Part shown: positions 63,942 through 64,000 of the stretch, one piece after another | Position numbering within the stretch: position 1 is the first letter of the stretch | Layout of the letters: each line of letters begins with the position of its first letter | Assembly: GCF_008042035.1 (NCBI RefSeq) | Contig: NZ_RDBL01000006.1 | Location: forward strand, 791,741 to 855,740 | DNA from: Streptomyces sp. col6 | Lineage (GTDB): Bacteria > Actinomycetota > Actinomycetes > Streptomycetales > Streptomycetaceae | Direction of reading: 5' to 3' | Length of the DNA: 64,000 bases | Program-made: the position numbers and the translations under genes | Notes under the pieces: generated by a model | The model's database searches: none | The model's input: only the letters and a program-made list of their open reading frames with translations | What the model was told of the DNA's origin: nothing

Positions 63942-64000
63942 GGCACCTCTCCTGTGTCGGGTGTCGGGTGGTGCTGCTCGTGGGGGGTACGGGGGCGGGG

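Overview
The window is high-G+C actinobacterial chromosome and almost certainly comes from a Streptomyces. The evidence is the codon bias, the frequent GTG starts, a WhiB-like protein, DUF1707, DUF4245 and DUF6542 proteins, SpoIIE/HATPase signalling proteins, and chitin enzymes with DasR-type operators. From memory, the order class II fumarase, class I fumarase, DUF1707, whiB-like, glpX, DUF4245, xseB/xseA, ispH, polyphosphate glucokinase, ychF follows the conserved Streptomyces core (the S. coelicolor SCO5042-SCO5060 neighbourhood). No rRNA, tRNA or CRISPR array was seen.

Layout. (1) 1-18000, core metabolism: fumC (cut by the left edge), a secreted SGNH hydrolase with a ricin-type lectin tail, an M18 aminopeptidase, an MFS exporter divergent from a LuxR-type regulator, class I fumarase, DUF1707, WhiB-like, glpX, DUF4245, a malonic semialdehyde reductase-like flavoprotein, exonuclease VII (xseA, xseB), an APC permease, ispH, ppgK and a DUF6542 membrane protein. 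(2) 18000-25750, an iron-siderophore uptake locus: AraC regulator, ATPase, lipoprotein, fused double permease, a C39-type peptidase carrying an octapeptide repeat, and a GNAT acetyltransferase. (3) 25865-42080: ychF followed by a 15.1-kb accessory island. The last 27 bp of ychF (26927-26953) recur exactly at 42054-42080, so the island looks like an integrative element inserted in the 3' end of ychF. Paired GTGCTGGGAT decamers lie just inside both ends, but no integrase is visible. The cargo is a VapBC-like pair, a TIGR04141-like gene divergent from an HTH/degenerate-methylase/specificity fusion, a complete type I restriction-modification system (hsdM-hsdS-hsdR), and a second unit of a small membrane protein, an HsdM-like protein with NPPV in motif IV, and an HsdS-like protein without a nuclease.

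(4) 42080-45100: more accessory DNA, with a RelE/YefM-type toxin-antitoxin pair and a two-gene operon in which a four-helix membrane protein ends, and a small soluble protein begins, with nearly the same 24-residue motif. This resembles bacterial amyloid signalling pairs. (5) 45100-56760: a TetR/SDR pair, then a chitin-degradation neighbourhood: AA10 lytic polysaccharide monooxygenase, a large LuxR-type ATPase regulator, an M4 metalloprotease with a chitin-binding tail, a small secreted protein, a GH18 chitinase and a GntR/UTRA regulator. Palindromes close to the DasR-box consensus precede the oxidase and the chitinase, and a weaker one lies upstream of the protease. (6) 56760-64000: a SPOR-like small protein, a MATE transporter divergent from a PadR regulator across a perfect 41-bp palindrome, a Nudix protein, an ATP-binding anti-sigma-like protein, a PAS-GAF-SpoIIE-HATPase phosphatase, and PspA.

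The two strongest candidates for undescribed biology are the integrase-less defence island with its degenerate-methylase modules and the motif-sharing operon at 42883-45074.
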